From: an uncultured bacterium
GTDB lineage: Bacteria; Bacteroidota; Bacteroidia; Bacteroidales; Bacteroidaceae
Direction of reading: 5' to 3'
NCBI GenBank assembly: GCA_905214625.1
Contig: CAJMMQ010000009.1
Coordinates: 1-64,000, forward strand
DNA: 64,000 bases
In this document: positions 17,302 through 26,029 of the stretch, piece after piece
Numbering within the stretch: position 1 is the first letter of the stretch
How the letters are laid out: every line of letters starts with the position of its first letter
Position numbers and translations under genes: made by a program
The notes under the pieces: model-generated
What the model saw: only the letters and a program-made list of their open reading frames with translations
Told to the model about the DNA's origin: nothing
The model's database searches: none

Positions 17302-17410
17302 CAACCATCTGACATTCAGCAGGTTACAAAAGGCCATCTTTTACACGCTAAAAGATGGCCTTTTAGCGTGCAATATGTGGCCTTTCAGAAGGCGGAAGGC
17401 CACCTTTCAG
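17302..17410. repeat. GCAAAAGG-family intergenic repeat, copy 3
   Basis: The best-preserved copy. A leader (CAACCATCTGACATTCAGCA) shared with copies 4 and 5 precedes a near-perfect hairpin with AAAAGGCCATCTTTTA paired to TAAAAGATGGCCTTTT around a 5-base loop, then further CTTTC modules. Confidence 0.8.
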
Positions 17411-17559
17411 AAAACACAGACATTACGCTCCGATGCAAGATATGTGTAAAACATATATGCACTATATGTTTTATACCTTCCGTTTATATAATACTGCATG
17501 AAAAAGCAACCACAACAGATGCAGCAGACAAACCGCGAGCATAAAAAAACAACATAAAT

Positions 17560-17590
17560 TTTGTAATACGCTTTTTTTCACCTATCTTTG
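17560..17590 (+). promoter_or_regulatory. Promoter of the MIP18-type gene
   Basis: TTTG at 17560-17563 and TATCTTTG at 17583-17590, 19 bases apart, match the Bacteroidota -33/-7 consensus. Confidence 0.65.
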
Positions 17591-17677
17591 TATTGTCCAA
17601 TGCCACAGACGGCATGCAAACAGACAGCAACGGCTGTCTGATACCCCATAAAGATAACAGATAATATAAGAAAAATC

Positions 17678-17998
17678 ATGACTCAAGAAGAAAAGACAAA
17701 GATAGAGGAGAAGATTGTGGACGTGCTTAAAACAGTCTACGACCCGGAAATACCCGTAAACATATACGACCTCGGACTGATTTACAAGATTGACGTTAAA
17801 GACGACGCCACCGTGGACATCGACATGACCTTCACCGCACCTACATGCCCGGCGGCAGACTTTATCCTCGAGGACGTAAGACAGAAGGTTGACAGCCTCG
17901 ACGGCGTAAAGTCGGCCACGGTGAACCTCGTGTTCGAGCCGGCGTGGGATCAGAGCATGCTCAGCGAGGAGGCACGCCTCGAACTGGGATTTGACTAA
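17678..17998 (+). CDS. MIP18-family (DUF59) Fe-S assembly protein
   Basis: A 106-residue DUF59 protein, covering the domain and little else. Typical motifs are VYDPEIPVNIYDLGLIY near residue 22 and DMTFTAPTCPAADFILEDV, with the conserved Cys likely to act in Fe-S cluster handling. Relatives (SufT, MIP18) help mature iron-sulfur proteins in the cytoplasm. No other suf genes are nearby. It is followed 33 bases later by lpxH and may share its transcript. Confidence 0.9.
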   Translation: MTQEEKTKIEEKIVDVLKTVYDPEIPVNIYDLGLIYKIDVKDDATVDIDMTFTAPTCPAADFILEDVRQKVDSLDGVKSATVNLVFEPAWDQSMLSEEARLELGFD

Positions 17999-18031
17999 TA
18001 AAATAATCGTTAAAACTAAAACATCTGCGCC

Positions 18032-18799
18032 ATGAGAAAGAATGTCTACATACTGTCCGACGCACATCTGGGCTCGCTGGCCATAGAACATGGCCGCACG
18101 CAGGAGCGCAGGCTGGTGCGGTTTCTTGACGAGATAAAGAATAAGGCCGCGGCAATATACCTGCTGGGCGACATGTTCGACTTCTGGTACGAATACAAGT
18201 ACGTAGTGCCCAAAGGCTACACGCGCTTTCTGGGCAAGCTCTCCGAGCTGACAGACATGGGCGTAGAGGTGCACTTCTTCACCGGCAACCACGACATCTG
18301 GATGTACGGCTATCTTGAAGAGGAGTGCGGCGTAATAATACACACCAAGCCTACGACCGTAGACATATACGACAAGGTTTTCTATCTGGCACACGGCGAC
18401 GGCCTGGGCGACCACGACCCTAAGTTCAACTTCATACGCCGCGTGTTCCACAACAGCATATGCCAGCGCCTGTTCAGCGCCCTACATCCGCGCTGGGGCG
18501 TGTCTTTCGGACTGGCATGGGCCAAGCACAGCCGCATGAAGCGTGCCGACGGAAAGGAGCCGCCCTATCAGGGTGAGGATAAGGAGGCCCTTGTAAGATA
18601 TACCAAAAAGTATATGAAGACGCATCCTGACATCGACTATTTCATCTACGGTCACCGCCACATAGAGCTCGACCTGATGCTGTCGCGCAAGACGCGGATG
18701 ATGATTATAGGCGACTGGATATGGCAGTTTACATACGTTGTGTTCGACGGCGAGCACCTGTTCCTCGAAGAATACGCCGAGGGCGAGAGCAAACCATAA
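18032..18799 (+). CDS. lpxH: UDP-2,3-diacylglucosamine diphosphatase
   Basis: A 255-residue calcineurin-like phosphoesterase. The metal-binding set is complete: LSDAHLG, GDMFDFW, TGNHD, LAHGDG and YGHRH. The spacing and the FWYEYKYVVPKGYTRFL and WGVSFGLAWAKHSR segments match the LpxH-like enzymes of Bacteroidota, which hydrolyse UDP-2,3-diacylglucosamine to lipid X during lipid A synthesis at the inner membrane. Assignment as LpxH rather than a related phosphoesterase rests on overall pattern. Confidence 0.88.
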   Translation: MRKNVYILSDAHLGSLAIEHGRTQERRLVRFLDEIKNKAAAIYLLGDMFDFWYEYKYVVPKGYTRFLGKLSELTDMGVEVHFFTGNHDIWMYGYLEEECGVIIHTKPTTVDIYDKVFYLAHGDGLGDHDPKFNFIRRVFHNSICQRLFSALHPRWGVSFGLAWAKHSRMKRADGKEPPYQGEDKEALVRYTKKYMKTHPDIDYFIYGHRHIELDLMLSRKTRMMIIGDWIWQFTYVVFDGEHLFLEEYAEGESKP

Positions 18800-18901
18800 G
18801 CCTTCAGCAGCCATTACGGCACGACAAAGGCGGCAGACTGCACTGAGGCAGGCCGCAACAATAACGACAACACGCACGGGGCGCAAGCCTCAACAAATAA
18901 A

Positions 18902-18960
18902 AAAAGGTGAGAAAGACGGCGTCATAACATATCAGACGCACATGCTTTCTCACCTTTTAT
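18902..18960. terminator. Bidirectional terminator between lpxH and ackA
   Basis: AAAAGGTGAGAAAG at 18902-18915 pairs perfectly with CTTTCTCACCTTTT at 18945-18958. A-rich and T-rich flanks suit both convergent genes. Confidence 0.75.
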
Positions 18961-18981
18961 TGTATGCTATCCGTGTGAAGT

Positions 18982-20175
18982 TTACAGCAGATTCATTGTA
19001 TCTGTGGCAATCATCAGCTCCTCGTCGGTAGGAATTACGCATACCGTAACCTTTGAGTCGGGAGCCGAAATAACAGCTTCCTCGCCGCGTACGGTCTTAT
19101 TCTTCTCCACGTCAAGCTTAATACCCATGTACTCCATGCCTGCGCAAACCTGCTCACGCATAGACGACTGGTTCTCGCCTACGCCGGCAGTGAACACTAT
19201 AATGTCGCATCCGCCCATGGCAGCAGCATAAGCTCCAACATATTTCTTTATTCTGTAGTTATACATGTCGAGAGCTATCTTTGCACGCTCGTTGCCCTGC
19301 TCCACTGCAGTGTCAATCTCGCGCATGTCTGAAGATATGCCAGATACACCGAGCACACCGCTCTTCTTGTTGAGCAGGTTAGACATTCCGTCGGCATCAA
19401 GACCAAGTTTCTTCTCAAGGAAAGTAATTGCACCGCCGTCGATGTCGCCGCTTCGTGTGCCCATCATGAGGCCTTCGAGCGGTGTAAGACCCATAGACGT
19501 GTCAACACATTTGCCTCCGTCAACGGCAGCAATACTGCCTCCGTTGCCTATGTGGCATGTTATTACCTTCTTGTCGGCAGGATTTACGCCAAGAAACTCG
19601 CACACTCTCTGTGATACATAGCGGTGGCTTGTTCCGTGGAAGCCGTAGCGGCGCACGCCATATTTCTCATAAAGCTCGTACGGAATGGCGTAGAGATAAG
19701 AGTGAGCCGGCATTGTCTGATGGAAGGCTGTGTCGAATACGCCTACCTGAGGCAGTCCGGGCATAAGCTCGCTCACGGCCTTAACGCCCTTGAGGTTAGC
19801 CGGATTGTGGAGCGGAGCCAGGTCGATACATTCTTCAAATGTCTCGAGCACCTCGTCGGTGAGCACCACGCTCTTGTTGAACTTCTCGCCTCCGTGCACC
19901 ATGCGGTGGCCCACTGCGTCGATTTCTTTCAGGTCTTTAATCACTCCAATCTCAGGGTCAGTGAGCAGCGAGAAGATAAACTTCACGCCCTCAGTATGCT
20001 CCGGGATGTCGTGCATTATTTGTTTTTTCTCTCCATTAGGCATTTTCACTTTAACAAAAGCGCCGTCGAGCCCAACGCGCTCTGCACCGCCTGATGTCAT
20101 GACAGACTTGTCGTCCATGTTGTAAAGGGCATACTTGATAGACGAGCTGCCGCAGTTTAATACTAGAATTTTCAT
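18982..20175 (-). CDS. ackA: Acetate kinase
   Basis: A 397-residue acetate kinase, making ATP and acetate from acetyl phosphate, the energy step of acetate fermentation. The ASKHA-fold motifs are present: LVLNCGSSSIKYALY (phosphate 1), RRYGFHGTSHRYVSQR, CHIGNGGSIAAV, and VFTAGVGENQSSMRE. Start ATG at 20175; the longer frame begins inside the inverted repeat. It lies downstream of pta, but a four-helix-bundle gene with inverted repeats separates the two, so read-through from pta must cross that structure. Confidence 0.97.
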   Translation of the reverse strand: MKILVLNCGSSSIKYALYNMDDKSVMTSGGAERVGLDGAFVKVKMPNGEKKQIMHDIPEHTEGVKFIFSLLTDPEIGVIKDLKEIDAVGHRMVHGGEKFNKSVVLTDEVLETFEECIDLAPLHNPANLKGVKAVSELMPGLPQVGVFDTAFHQTMPAHSYLYAIPYELYEKYGVRRYGFHGTSHRYVSQRVCEFLGVNPADKKVITCHIGNGGSIAAVDGGKCVDTSMGLTPLEGLMMGTRSGDIDGGAITFLEKKLGLDADGMSNLLNKKSGVLGVSGISSDMREIDTAVEQGNERAKIALDMYNYRIKKYVGAYAAAMGGCDIIVFTAGVGENQSSMREQVCAGMEYMGIKLDVEKNKTVRGEEAVISAPDSKVTVCVIPTDEELMIATDTMNLL

Positions 20176-20194
20176 GGTTAAAAGTTGTTTATCG

Positions 20195-20239
20195 GGAGTT
20201 AAAGTAGTTAGAGTAGTTAAAGGAGTTAAAGTCAATAGC
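20195..20239. repeat. Inverted repeat of four-helix-bundle unit 2 (ackA side)
   Basis: This 45-base arm matches the reverse complement of 20626-20670 at 43 of 45 positions. It consists of four 9-base units (GGAGTTAAA, GTAGTTAGA, GTAGTTAAA, GGAGTTAAA) and ends GTCAATAGC. It contains the stop codon of the four-helix-bundle gene. Confidence 0.9.
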
Positions 20240-20618
20240 TTTGTTGATTATCATCAGCATAGCCATTGTTTATCACGCCCTTGCAATATGCGTTAAGCAG
20301 CCTGCTTGCGTCAGCCAGCGCTCCCATCAGTTCATTGAAAACCGGAGCATCAACATATCCAAGGTCTTTTGACAAATAAACATAGCATCTACATTCTTCT
20401 ATGCTTCCTTGCGCGATGTTGTAGAAACGCAGTTTATCGGCCTTGCTGAGTTTTTTGTATCCTTCAGCAATATTGGCCGGAACAGAAACCGCAGCCCTTT
20501 TAAACTGAGAACAGAGTCCGAAACGTTCACATTCGGGAAAGGTGTTGGCTACCTTATATGCCATCAAAGTAAACTTGTAGGCCTTCTGCCATGCCACCAC
20601 GCTCTCAAAGTTGTTCAT
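20232..20618 (-). CDS. Four-helix-bundle protein (23S rRNA IVP-like)
   Basis: A 128-residue protein of the S23/IVP four-helix-bundle family: it opens MNNFESVVAWQKAYKFTLMA, then CSQFKRAAVSVPANIAEGYKK, then FYNIAQGSIEECRCYVYLSKD, and ends QQSY. I use the ATG at 20618; a TTG two codons upstream is possible. The family forms oligomeric helical bundles and includes proteins encoded in 23S rRNA intervening sequences and the Avd accessory of diversity-generating retroelements; no retroelement is present here. It lies in pta-ackA on the same strand, framed by 45-base inverted repeats, with its last codons inside one arm. Confidence 0.9.
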   Translation of the reverse strand: MNNFESVVAWQKAYKFTLMAYKVANTFPECERFGLCSQFKRAAVSVPANIAEGYKKLSKADKLRFYNIAQGSIEECRCYVYLSKDLGYVDAPVFNELMGALADASRLLNAYCKGVINNGYADDNQQSY

Positions 20619-20625
20619 CTGCAAG

Positions 20626-20670
20626 GCTATTGACTTTAACTCCTTTAACTACTCTAACTCCTTTAACTAC
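20626..20670. repeat. Inverted repeat of four-helix-bundle unit 2 (pta side)
   Basis: Reverse complement of 20195-20239 with two mismatches. It starts 12 bases after the pta stop (20683) in the direction of transcription and ends 7 bases before the four-helix-bundle ATG. Confidence 0.9.
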
Positions 20671-20682
20671 ATAAATTATTAA

Positions 20683-21693
20683 TTATGCTTTAGCATCCAT
20701 TGCCTGGCATGCCGTGATGGCTACCAGTTTGTAAATATCCTCTACTGAACAGCCACGGCTGAGGTCGTTAACCGGACGGGCGATACCCTGGAGGATAGGA
20801 CCGATGGCCTCGGCACCGCCAAGACGCTGAACCATCTTATAGCCGATGTTTCCTACCTCAAGGCATGGGAATACGAGCACGTTGGCCTTGCCGGCGATGT
20901 CGCTTCCGGGAGCTTTCTTTGCACCTACTGAAGGCACGAGGGCTGCGTCGGCCTGAAGTTCGCCGTCAATCTTGAGAGCCGGGTCAATCTCCTTAGCCAG
21001 CTTTGTAGCCTCAACCACCTTGTCTACTACCTCATGGCTGGCGCTGCCTTTTGTCGAGAAGCTGAGCATAGCCACGCGAGGATCTGCGAAACCGGCTACC
21101 GACTTGGCTGTCTGAGCCGTGCAAACGGCAATCTGAGCCAGCTGCTGAGCGTCGGGCACAGGTGTAACGGCTACGTCGCCTACAACGAGCACGCCGTTCT
21201 CGCCATACTGGGGCTGATTTGTTATGAGCAGCATTGCGCCGCTTACGCATGTAATTCCGGGAGTGCACTTGATAATCTGAAGAGCCGGACGCAGTGTGTC
21301 GGCCGTTGTGCTAAGCGCTCCTGATATCTGTCCGTCGGCTCCGCCGGTCTTTATTATCATACATCCCAGATATAGAGGATTCTTAACCAGCTCGCGGGCC
21401 TGTTCTATTGTCATGCCTTTCTTCTTGCGAAGCTCTGCCAGCAGGGCTGCATATTCCTCACTCTTGGGGTTGTTCTCCGGGTCAACGATAGTAGCCTTGT
21501 CGATATTTTTCAGGCCCCACTGCTCTGCCAGAGAGTTTATCTCACCGGGATTGCCGATAAGAATGATGTCTGCCACACCTTCGGCCAGCACCATGTCTGC
21601 TGCCCTCAATGTGCGCTCCTCTGTGGCCTCGGGGAGCACGATGCGCTGCTTGTTGCTCTTAGCGCGCTCAATGATTTGCTGAACTAAATCCAT
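20683..21693 (-). CDS. pta: Phosphate acetyltransferase
   Basis: A 336-residue short-form Pta, converting acetyl-CoA and phosphate to acetyl phosphate. It has the PTA_PTB fold only, without the N-terminal regulatory domain of the E. coli enzyme. Signatures: RIVLPEATEERTLRAADMVL, GGADGQISGALSTTADTLRPAL, AMLSFSTKGSASH and FPCLEVGNIGYKMVQRLGGA. A -7 box lies at 21744-21751. With ackA it forms the acetate branch, here split by an inserted unit. Confidence 0.96.
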   Translation of the reverse strand: MDLVQQIIERAKSNKQRIVLPEATEERTLRAADMVLAEGVADIILIGNPGEINSLAEQWGLKNIDKATIVDPENNPKSEEYAALLAELRKKKGMTIEQARELVKNPLYLGCMIIKTGGADGQISGALSTTADTLRPALQIIKCTPGITCVSGAMLLITNQPQYGENGVLVVGDVAVTPVPDAQQLAQIAVCTAQTAKSVAGFADPRVAMLSFSTKGSASHEVVDKVVEATKLAKEIDPALKIDGELQADAALVPSVGAKKAPGSDIAGKANVLVFPCLEVGNIGYKMVQRLGGAEAIGPILQGIARPVNDLSRGCSVEDIYKLVAITACQAMDAKA

Positions 21694-21743
21694 AGTTTTG
21701 TAGTTTATTAATATATTATGTGTGTTTTGTAATTTCTGCTTTG

Positions 21744-21751
21744 CAAAAATA
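21744..21751 (-). promoter_or_regulatory. -7 box of pta
   Basis: TATTTTTG on the minus strand matches TAnnTTTG, 50 bases before the pta ATG. Confidence 0.5.
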
Positions 21752-22010
21752 GAAAAAATAATCCGAATAACAACCTGCGTTTCTGTTTTTTTGATTAATT
21801 AAACGATAATAATCAAAAAGCTCGTGGCAGTGGCAAAAATCACGCCCCGGCGGCACGGCTGAATGTGCCAGGGAGGGCTGCGCCGGCTGCAATAACAAAC
21901 GGGGACATGGGGGCCGCAATAGGTATTGAACGGGGCACTTGCAGAAGACATAATCCGGGACAACAACGGCAATGTAACGCCGTAATGGGGCATGGCATAT
22001 TTGGCCATAA

Positions 22011-22120
22011 TGCAAAAGGGCACATTTCAGGCTCTAAAAGGTGGCTTTTTGGCGTGTAAAAGATGCCCTTTTACAATGCGAAAGGCGGCATTTTGCAACC
22101 CGCTGAATATCAAATGGTTA
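22011..22120. repeat. GCAAAAGG-family intergenic repeat, copy 4
   Basis: In reverse orientation to copies 3 and 5: the shared leader (AACCATTTGATATTCAGCGG on the minus strand) is at the high-coordinate end, followed by GTTGCAAAATGCC and three more modules. Confidence 0.75.
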
Positions 22121-22161
22121 GGCAAGTGTATTTTTAACGTCGGGAAAAAGTGCCATATGCG

Positions 22162-23058
22162 TCAGAATTCTACATACGGACGCAGGCGCGCTATAACTTC
22201 GGGAGTGAAGTCTTTATAAAGTTTCAGGTCGTCGAGCGAGCTGATTTTTCCGTGTACGCGGCGGTATTCTATTATGGTCTTGGCCTGATAAAAGCCTATG
22301 TAAGGATGCCGGCGCAGCATGCTCAGCGACAGTTTGTTAAGGTTAAGCCGCCTTACCACGGGATGTTCAACCACGAAATATGCGATGGCCGCATCGGGAA
22401 AGTTGTCTATCTCGCGCAACTGCTCCACGCTGACGTAGCCGCCAAGGCGCTCGCCGTAGCGCACAATGGCACGGGCAAAGCCGCTGCCTATGCCCGGCAC
22501 GCGCTTCAGCTGCGAGGTGTCGGCCGTGTTTAGCACAATATGTTCGCCGGGTTTTATCTTTACGGGATAGCGCGTTGTGTCGCGCACTGTGAGGTCGGCC
22601 GTGCGTTCTCCATACACTTCGGCCGCAGGACGATAGTCGCCCGAAATGCGTATGTACGGTTCAAGCTCCTTATATTTTTGCGCCGTAAGGCCGTAAAGGC
22701 GCGCAAAGTCGGCCTTGGTGCGGTAAACGCCGCCCTTGGCCCTGTATTTATAGATATTCCTTACCTGCCACGGCGCCAGTCCGAGGCGCAGCAGCTGAGT
22801 GCTGTCGGCCGTATTGGGGTCAAACGGCATAAGCTCAATTTCCGGGGCCACGGCATAGCCTCCGCCTGAAGCCTGGGCTTGCCGGCGCGGCACATCATTC
22901 CTTACCACAGTACCCCCGTCCGTGCCTTCATCGGCACGGGGCGTTGAGAAATGTTTCATCCCGACATATCCAACACCGGCCAGAGCAACCACAAGTACAA
23001 TCAGAACAGCCACTACAAGATGGCGGTCGCTCTTCTGCAAATAAAAAAAACGTCTCAT
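22162..23058 (-). CDS. ComEA-like helix-hairpin-helix membrane protein
   Basis: A 298-residue protein with one N-terminal membrane span (about residues 14-34) and a tail of helix-hairpin-helix repeats. At least three are visible: FDPNTADSTQLLRLGLAPWQ, LNTADTSQLKRVPGIGSGFA and LNLNKLSLSMLRRHPYIGFY. HhH motifs bind DNA backbone, and ComEA relatives bind incoming DNA outside the inner membrane; whether this protein acts in uptake is not shown by its context. Typical for Bacteroidota. Its neighbour on the same strand is the symporter pair, 50 bases away. Confidence 0.88.
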   Translation of the reverse strand: MRRFFYLQKSDRHLVVAVLIVLVVALAGVGYVGMKHFSTPRADEGTDGGTVVRNDVPRRQAQASGGGYAVAPEIELMPFDPNTADSTQLLRLGLAPWQVRNIYKYRAKGGVYRTKADFARLYGLTAQKYKELEPYIRISGDYRPAAEVYGERTADLTVRDTTRYPVKIKPGEHIVLNTADTSQLKRVPGIGSGFARAIVRYGERLGGYVSVEQLREIDNFPDAAIAYFVVEHPVVRRLNLNKLSLSMLRRHPYIGFYQAKTIIEYRRVHGKISSLDDLKLYKDFTPEVIARLRPYVEF

Positions 23059-23108
23059 TCCACCTGCATTACAAACGTAGACACATTAAAGTTTATATCG
23101 GGCACTGG

Positions 23109-24470
23109 CTACAGCACGCCAAACTGATGGAGAAATATGGCCGCTATGGCCGTAGGGCATATATAGCGTACGGCAAAGAAATAAAGCTTGAAGAAAGTGC
23201 TTTTAAGCGTGCCGTGGTTAGTAAACTCATAAATCGCGACGCGGCGCGGTATGTGCCAGCCAACAAATATGCAGGTGAGGAAACTGCCGACGGGCAGAAG
23301 TATCTGTGCCGAAAGATAGTCGAGACTGTCCATCAGCGACTTGCCGAAGAGGCTTATGCCGTCGACCGCCCCTACCGACAGAGAGCACAGCACGGCTATG
23401 ACGCAGCAGATGGCCGTTACAATCCATGCTCCGCCCGTGCGCGAAAGATGCAGCTCTTCGTGGAAAAAAGCCGTGGCTATCTCGTGCATCGAGATGGTTG
23501 ACGTCAGCGCGGCAAGCGCCATGAGGGCATAGAACATCACAGAGATAACATAGCCGAGCGTGGGCATGCCTGAAAAGGCCTGCTGAAAGACGTTTGGAAG
23601 GGTTATGAAGATAAGCGACGGGCCCGAGTCGGGATTTACGCCGACTGAAAACGCGGCTGGAAATATCATCAGTCCGGCCAGCACAGCAATCAAAGTGTCT
23701 ATCAGGGCGATTTGTATGGCCGACTTTCTCAGGTTGGTGTCACGATTGAAATACGATGCGTAGGTGCACAGGCAGGCCGTGCCCAGGCTCAAAGAGAAGA
23801 ACGCCTGGCCAAGGGCATCGAGGAACACGTTGCGTGTTATCTTTGAAAAGTCGGGCTTGAAAAGGAACTCAACGCCTTTGGATGCACCGGGAAGCGAGCA
23901 CGACGCTATGACGATAATTATCAGCAAGGCGAACAGTGCGGGCATCATTACCTTGGCGGCACGCTCTATGCCGTCGCGTATGCCGTGCGAAACGATATAG
24001 TGGGTTATCAGCACAAACACCACAGCCCATGCCACCGGCTTAAATGGATTCGACGAAAACGAGGTGAAATAGTCAACAACATAATCCTTGTCGCCCTGCA
24101 GATGTTCAAAGATTGAGGCAAAGAAATATTGCAGGCACCATCCTGCCACAACGGCATAGAATCCCAGAATTATTATTGCCGTAAACACACCCAGATAGCC
24201 TATGATGCCCCAAGGCCGCCCGTGAGACAGCTTGCGGTAGGCGCGTGCGGCATTGGTGGCCGAATTACGGCCTACGATAAACTCGCTTATCATGCCCGGA
24301 ATGCCGAGAAACAGCACGCATGCAAGATAAAGCAGAATGAAGGCGGCACCGCCGTCGTGGCCGGCCATATATGGAAAGCGCCACACGTTGCCAAGTCCAA
24401 CGGCCGAACCTGCCGTGGCCAGGATAACACCCAGACGGCTTCCGAATTTTACTCTGTCAGTGTTGTGCAT
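23109..24470 (-). CDS. Sodium-dependent (NSS/SNF family) transporter
   Basis: A 453-residue inner-membrane symporter of the neurotransmitter:sodium family (LeuT fold), expected to import an amino acid or similar solute with Na+. The N-terminus (FGSRLGVILATAGSAVGLGNVWRFPY) contains the unwound TM1 signature; about 11-12 hydrophobic segments follow. It lies 15 bases after a close paralogue (24486-25844) in the same direction, so the two are probably co-transcribed. Substrate unknown. Confidence 0.93.
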   Translation of the reverse strand: MHNTDRVKFGSRLGVILATAGSAVGLGNVWRFPYMAGHDGGAAFILLYLACVLFLGIPGMISEFIVGRNSATNAARAYRKLSHGRPWGIIGYLGVFTAIIILGFYAVVAGWCLQYFFASIFEHLQGDKDYVVDYFTSFSSNPFKPVAWAVVFVLITHYIVSHGIRDGIERAAKVMMPALFALLIIIVIASCSLPGASKGVEFLFKPDFSKITRNVFLDALGQAFFSLSLGTACLCTYASYFNRDTNLRKSAIQIALIDTLIAVLAGLMIFPAAFSVGVNPDSGPSLIFITLPNVFQQAFSGMPTLGYVISVMFYALMALAALTSTISMHEIATAFFHEELHLSRTGGAWIVTAICCVIAVLCSLSVGAVDGISLFGKSLMDSLDYLSAQILLPVGSFLTCIFVGWHIPRRVAIYEFTNHGTLKSTFFKLYFFAVRYICPTAIAAIFLHQFGVL

Positions 24471-24485
24471 TTATTTAGTCGATGT

Positions 24486-25844
24486 TTAAATTAGTCCGAA
24501 CTGATGCAGGAATATAAGAAGGATGCAGACCGGACAAATATACTTTATGCAAAATATGAATATATGGAAGAATTTGCCGCGCAGGGTGCCCCAGTTTGTA
24601 AACTCGTCGTGCACCATCTTATGAGGCAGATACCAGCCAACAAAGAGGCATGTGAGGAAACCTCCTATGGGCAACATTATCTGTCCGGTGAAAAAGTCGA
24701 AGATGTCGAACAGCGAACGGCCGCAAATCTGCAGTCCGTCCCATTTACCCAACGACAGCGAACATACCGCGCCGATAACCGAACTGGACAAAGTGACGAT
24801 GAGAGCGGCACGCTTACGGGTGGTGTGAAACTCCTCATGGATGAATGCCGTGCTCACCTCATGAAGCGATATGAGCGACGTCAACGCGGCTAAGGCCAGC
24901 AGCCCGTAAAACGCGAGAGCAACTATATAGCCCACAATGGGCACACCCGAGAATGCCTGCTGGAACACGTTGGGAAGTGTTATAAACACAAGCGACGGAC
25001 CGGAATCGGGATTTATGCCTACCGAAAAGGCTGCCGGAAATATCATAAGGCCCGCAAGTATGGCCACCATAGTGTCGATAAGGCTTATCTGAACTGCCGA
25101 GCGCATAAGATTTGTCTGCTTGCTGAAATACGAGGCATAGGTGCACAGACAGCCCATGCCTATGCTCAAAGAATAGAAAGCCTGGCCCAAAGCACCAAGG
25201 AAAACGTCGCCGTTGACGGCCGAAAAGTCGGGATTGAACAAAAAGGAAATGCCTTTGCCGGCCCCGGGAAGCATGCACGAAGACACAACAATAACCAGCA
25301 GCAGGACAAAAAGCGTAGGCATAAGCATCTTTGAAGCCTTCTCAATGCCCTCGCGCACACCGTGCATGATTATATAATGGGTAAGAAACATGAATACGAC
25401 AGTCCACAGCACGGGCTTAAACGGGTCTTTCTCAAAAGTCTGGAAGTAATTTGTGAAAAACTCAGGAGAGCCATGCAGATGCCCCATAAGCGAGGCGAAG
25501 ACATACTGAAGGCACCAACCGGACACCACGACATAATAGCCCATGATAAGGAAACCTGTCAGAACGCCGAAATAACCCACAAATCCCCAAAGCGTGCCGC
25601 CCGAAAACGAGCGGTAGGCACGGGCCGTGTTTGCGGCCGCATGGCGGCCGATAATAAACTCGCTCACCATACACGGTATGCCGAGCAGAAACACGCAGCA
25701 TATATAAATAAGGATGAATGCCGCACCGCCGTGGTCGCCGGCCATGTATGGAAAACGCCATACATTGCCCAATCCCACCGCCGAGCCAGCCGTGGCAAGT
25801 ATAACTCCAAGCTTACTTCCAAAATTTGCTCTACCTGACTGCAT
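24486..25844 (-). CDS. Sodium-dependent (NSS/SNF family) transporter
   Basis: A 452-residue paralogue of the next gene, nearly collinear with it (FGSKLGVILATAGSAVGLGNVWRFPYMAG at the start; DSGPSLVFITLPNVFQQAFSG in the middle; final segment KYICPVCILLIFLHQFGLI). Both have the same length and topology, pointing to tandem duplication. Predicted LeuT-type amino-acid:Na+ symport at the inner membrane; differences between the copies may reflect different substrates. First gene of the pair. Confidence 0.93.
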   Translation of the reverse strand: MQSGRANFGSKLGVILATAGSAVGLGNVWRFPYMAGDHGGAAFILIYICCVFLLGIPCMVSEFIIGRHAAANTARAYRSFSGGTLWGFVGYFGVLTGFLIMGYYVVVSGWCLQYVFASLMGHLHGSPEFFTNYFQTFEKDPFKPVLWTVVFMFLTHYIIMHGVREGIEKASKMLMPTLFVLLLVIVVSSCMLPGAGKGISFLFNPDFSAVNGDVFLGALGQAFYSLSIGMGCLCTYASYFSKQTNLMRSAVQISLIDTMVAILAGLMIFPAAFSVGINPDSGPSLVFITLPNVFQQAFSGVPIVGYIVALAFYGLLALAALTSLISLHEVSTAFIHEEFHTTRKRAALIVTLSSSVIGAVCSLSLGKWDGLQICGRSLFDIFDFFTGQIMLPIGGFLTCLFVGWYLPHKMVHDEFTNWGTLRGKFFHIFIFCIKYICPVCILLIFLHQFGLI

Positions 25845-25978
25845 AATATAATAATAATGTTTCTAAAGCTTCAGCCTGTCAGCCTCTTGCCGCCAAAACG
25901 TTCATAAGCGTCATATACGGATGATGCCCACACCTTGACGACAAGCCTGCGGAGCTTTATATTTTAACAAATAATCAG

Positions 25979-26009
25979 TTGCAAATTTATAAAAAATATC
26001 CTACTTTTG
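25979..26009 (+). promoter_or_regulatory. Promoter of the VanZ-like gene
   Basis: TTG at 25979-25981 and TACTTTTG at 26002-26009, 20 bases apart, fit the Bacteroidota consensus; the ATG follows at 26030. Confidence 0.65.
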
Positions 26010-26029
26010 CATCAAAATTATAAGCAAAG

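Larger units (their letters stand above)
17263..17677. other. Intergenic region with hairpin repeat and promoter
   Basis: This 415-base gap holds repeat copy 3 (17302-17410) and the promoter of the following gene (17560-17590). No gene is seen in the AT-rich remainder. Confidence 0.55.
21694..22161. other. Long intergenic region between pta and HhH gene
   Basis: 468 bases. Next to pta is its promoter region. The middle (about 21820-21980) is GC-rich with no coherent frame and could be a decayed gene. The part next to the HhH gene holds repeat copy 4. Confidence 0.5.

Noticed and set aside
17582..18451. 289-codon minus-strand frame across the MIP18 and lpxH genes
   Set aside because: Both sense genes are convincing and conserved; this frame spans two of them.
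20176..20235. Upstream extension of ackA
   Set aside because: The added 20 codons encode Thr/Leu repeats from the inverted-repeat arm; AckA homology starts at the ATG at 20175.
20232..20618. Diversity-generating retroelement accessory gene (avd)
   Set aside because: The fold family is related, but no reverse transcriptase, template repeat or variable repeat is in the window.
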